A stretch of 5,772 nt of DNA from Planctomycetota bacterium (GTDB taxonomy: Bacteria > Planctomycetota > Planctomycetia > Pirellulales > UBA7805), in NCBI GenBank assembly GCA_014237955.1, contig JABABY010000134.1:1-5772 (forward strand), in the 5' to 3' direction. Numbering within the stretch: the first letter of the stretch is position 1; each line of letters begins with the position of its first letter. A program made the translations under genes and the position numbers. Below the pieces are notes generated by a model, which worked only from the letters and a program-made list of their open reading frames with translations, ran no database searches and was not told the origin of the DNA. Positions 5,521 through 5,772 of the stretch are shown here, one piece after another.

Positions 5521-5550
5521 TTGAGGTAATTTTGCGGTGGCCGGTATAAT
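5521..5550 (+). promoter_or_regulatory. Second candidate promoter, TTGAGG-N18-TATAAT
   Basis: A perfect -10 TATAAT (5545-5550) is preceded at 18 bases by TTGAGG (5521-5526, four of six consensus bases). It would start transcription near 5557, leaving a leader of about 157 bases. It may act with, or in place of, the upstream promoter at 5462-5490. Confidence 0.4.
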
Positions 5551-5608
5551 GCTGGTAGCGGCCTGTGGCCATCCTCAAGATCAAACAAGCCGGTGCCGTT
5601 GGATCTGG

Positions 5609-5626
5609 ATGACGCTTCCGCGTCGT
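5609..5626 (+). promoter_or_regulatory. Small GC hairpin in the leader of the pilin-like gene
   Basis: GACGC-TTCC-GCGTC forms a perfect 5-bp stem with a four-base loop, extendable by a T-G and an A-T pair. ATTTTG follows, so it weakly resembles a terminator, but the T-run is short and interrupted. It lies inside the leader predicted from both upstream promoters and could stabilise the mRNA or attenuate it. Confidence 0.3.
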
Positions 5627-5700
5627 ATTTTGTGAATCGGTTGCGTAGCTATTAAGAACAGAGGCTTTGGTAAGGGACACGAAGAGGGGCCCTCAGCATT

Positions 5701-5705
5701 AGGAG
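5701..5705 (+). promoter_or_regulatory. Shine-Dalgarno AGGAG of the pilin-like gene
   Basis: AGGAG ends 8 bases before the ATG at 5714. Good sequence and spacing support this start. Confidence 0.7.
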
Positions 5706-5713
5706 AATAGAAC

Positions 5714-5772
5714 ATGAAACGTTGTAAGAAGATTTTAAACCGCCGTGGCGGCTTTACCTTGGTGGAATTGCT
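5714..5772 (+). CDS. Prepilin-type N-terminal cleavage/methylation protein, probably DUF1559 family (5' end only)
   Basis: Only 19 codons are visible before the window ends. They encode a basic leader MKRCKKILNRRGG followed by FTLVEL, the type III (prepilin) signal. A prepilin peptidase (PilD-like) would cut between G13 and F14, N-methylate F14, and find the conserved Glu at mature position 5 (E18). Type IV pilins, type II secretion pseudopilins and the large planctomycete DUF1559 family all share this motif. I favour DUF1559 because of the RRGGFTLVELL style and the planctomycete setting, but the diagnostic downstream part is not in the window. It has its own ribosome site, two candidate promoters and a long leader, so it probably starts a transcription unit of its own. 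Confidence 0.8.
   Translation, partial: MKRCKKILNRRGGFTLVEL

Noticed and set aside
5474..5680. Minus-strand 68-codon ORF in the gap before the pilin-like gene.
   Set aside because: It overlaps the promoter elements, has no ribosome site that I can see, and shows no recognisable domain or signal.
1..5772. A new defence, CRISPR, toxin-antitoxin or mobile-element system.
   Set aside because: All substantial ORFs are explained by known families or by one small secreted protein; no spaced repeats, transposase, integrase or paired toxin-antitoxin genes were seen.

Overview
The window looks like a piece of a planctomycete chromosome, probably of the Pirellula/Rhodopirellula/Blastopirellula type. 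This is inferred from three things: a gene at the right edge that opens with a prepilin-type leader (RRGGFTLVEL), as in the large planctomycete family of DUF1559 pilin-like proteins; a small Trp-rich secreted protein of a style common in that phylum; and moderate GC with loosely packed genes. No rRNA, tRNA, CRISPR array, transposase or phage gene was seen.

Left part (1-3172, minus strand): an RND-type tripartite efflux system. A lipoprotein periplasmic adaptor (membrane fusion protein, 3172-1919) is followed after 59 bases by an AcrB-like inner-membrane proton/drug antiporter. The antiporter starts at 1859 and runs off the left edge with 619 of roughly 1,040 codons present. An outer-membrane TolC-like channel is not in the window; it could lie beyond the left edge or elsewhere. 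The 221 bases upstream of the adaptor carry a perfect 12-bp palindrome that could be an operator.

Middle part (3394-4606, minus strand): a 116-residue, Trp-rich, signal-peptide-bearing protein of unknown function, preceded by a glycerophosphodiester phosphodiesterase (GDPD). Both point the same way as the efflux genes, but gaps of 106 and 221 bases make one tight operon doubtful. The GDPD start codon sits inside a perfect inverted repeat.

Right part (4607-5772, plus strand): a divergent intergenic region with nested inverted repeats and an imperfect direct repeat leads into miaE, the diiron tRNA-(ms2io6A37) hydroxylase, with all expected metal ligands. The next 302 bases (5412-5713) hold no gene. 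They do hold a 14-bp palindrome just after miaE, a TTGACA-N17-TAGTAT promoter overlaid by an 8-bp-arm dyad, a second TATAAT box, a small GC hairpin and a good Shine-Dalgarno site. They lead into the pilin-like gene, of which only the first 19 codons are visible.

The genes are mostly housekeeping or envelope functions (efflux, phosphodiester turnover, tRNA modification, a secreted pilin-like protein) and do not form one obvious pathway. I found no clear new multi-gene system. The most interesting signals are the regulatory dyads in the non-coding stretches and the uncharacterised secreted protein.
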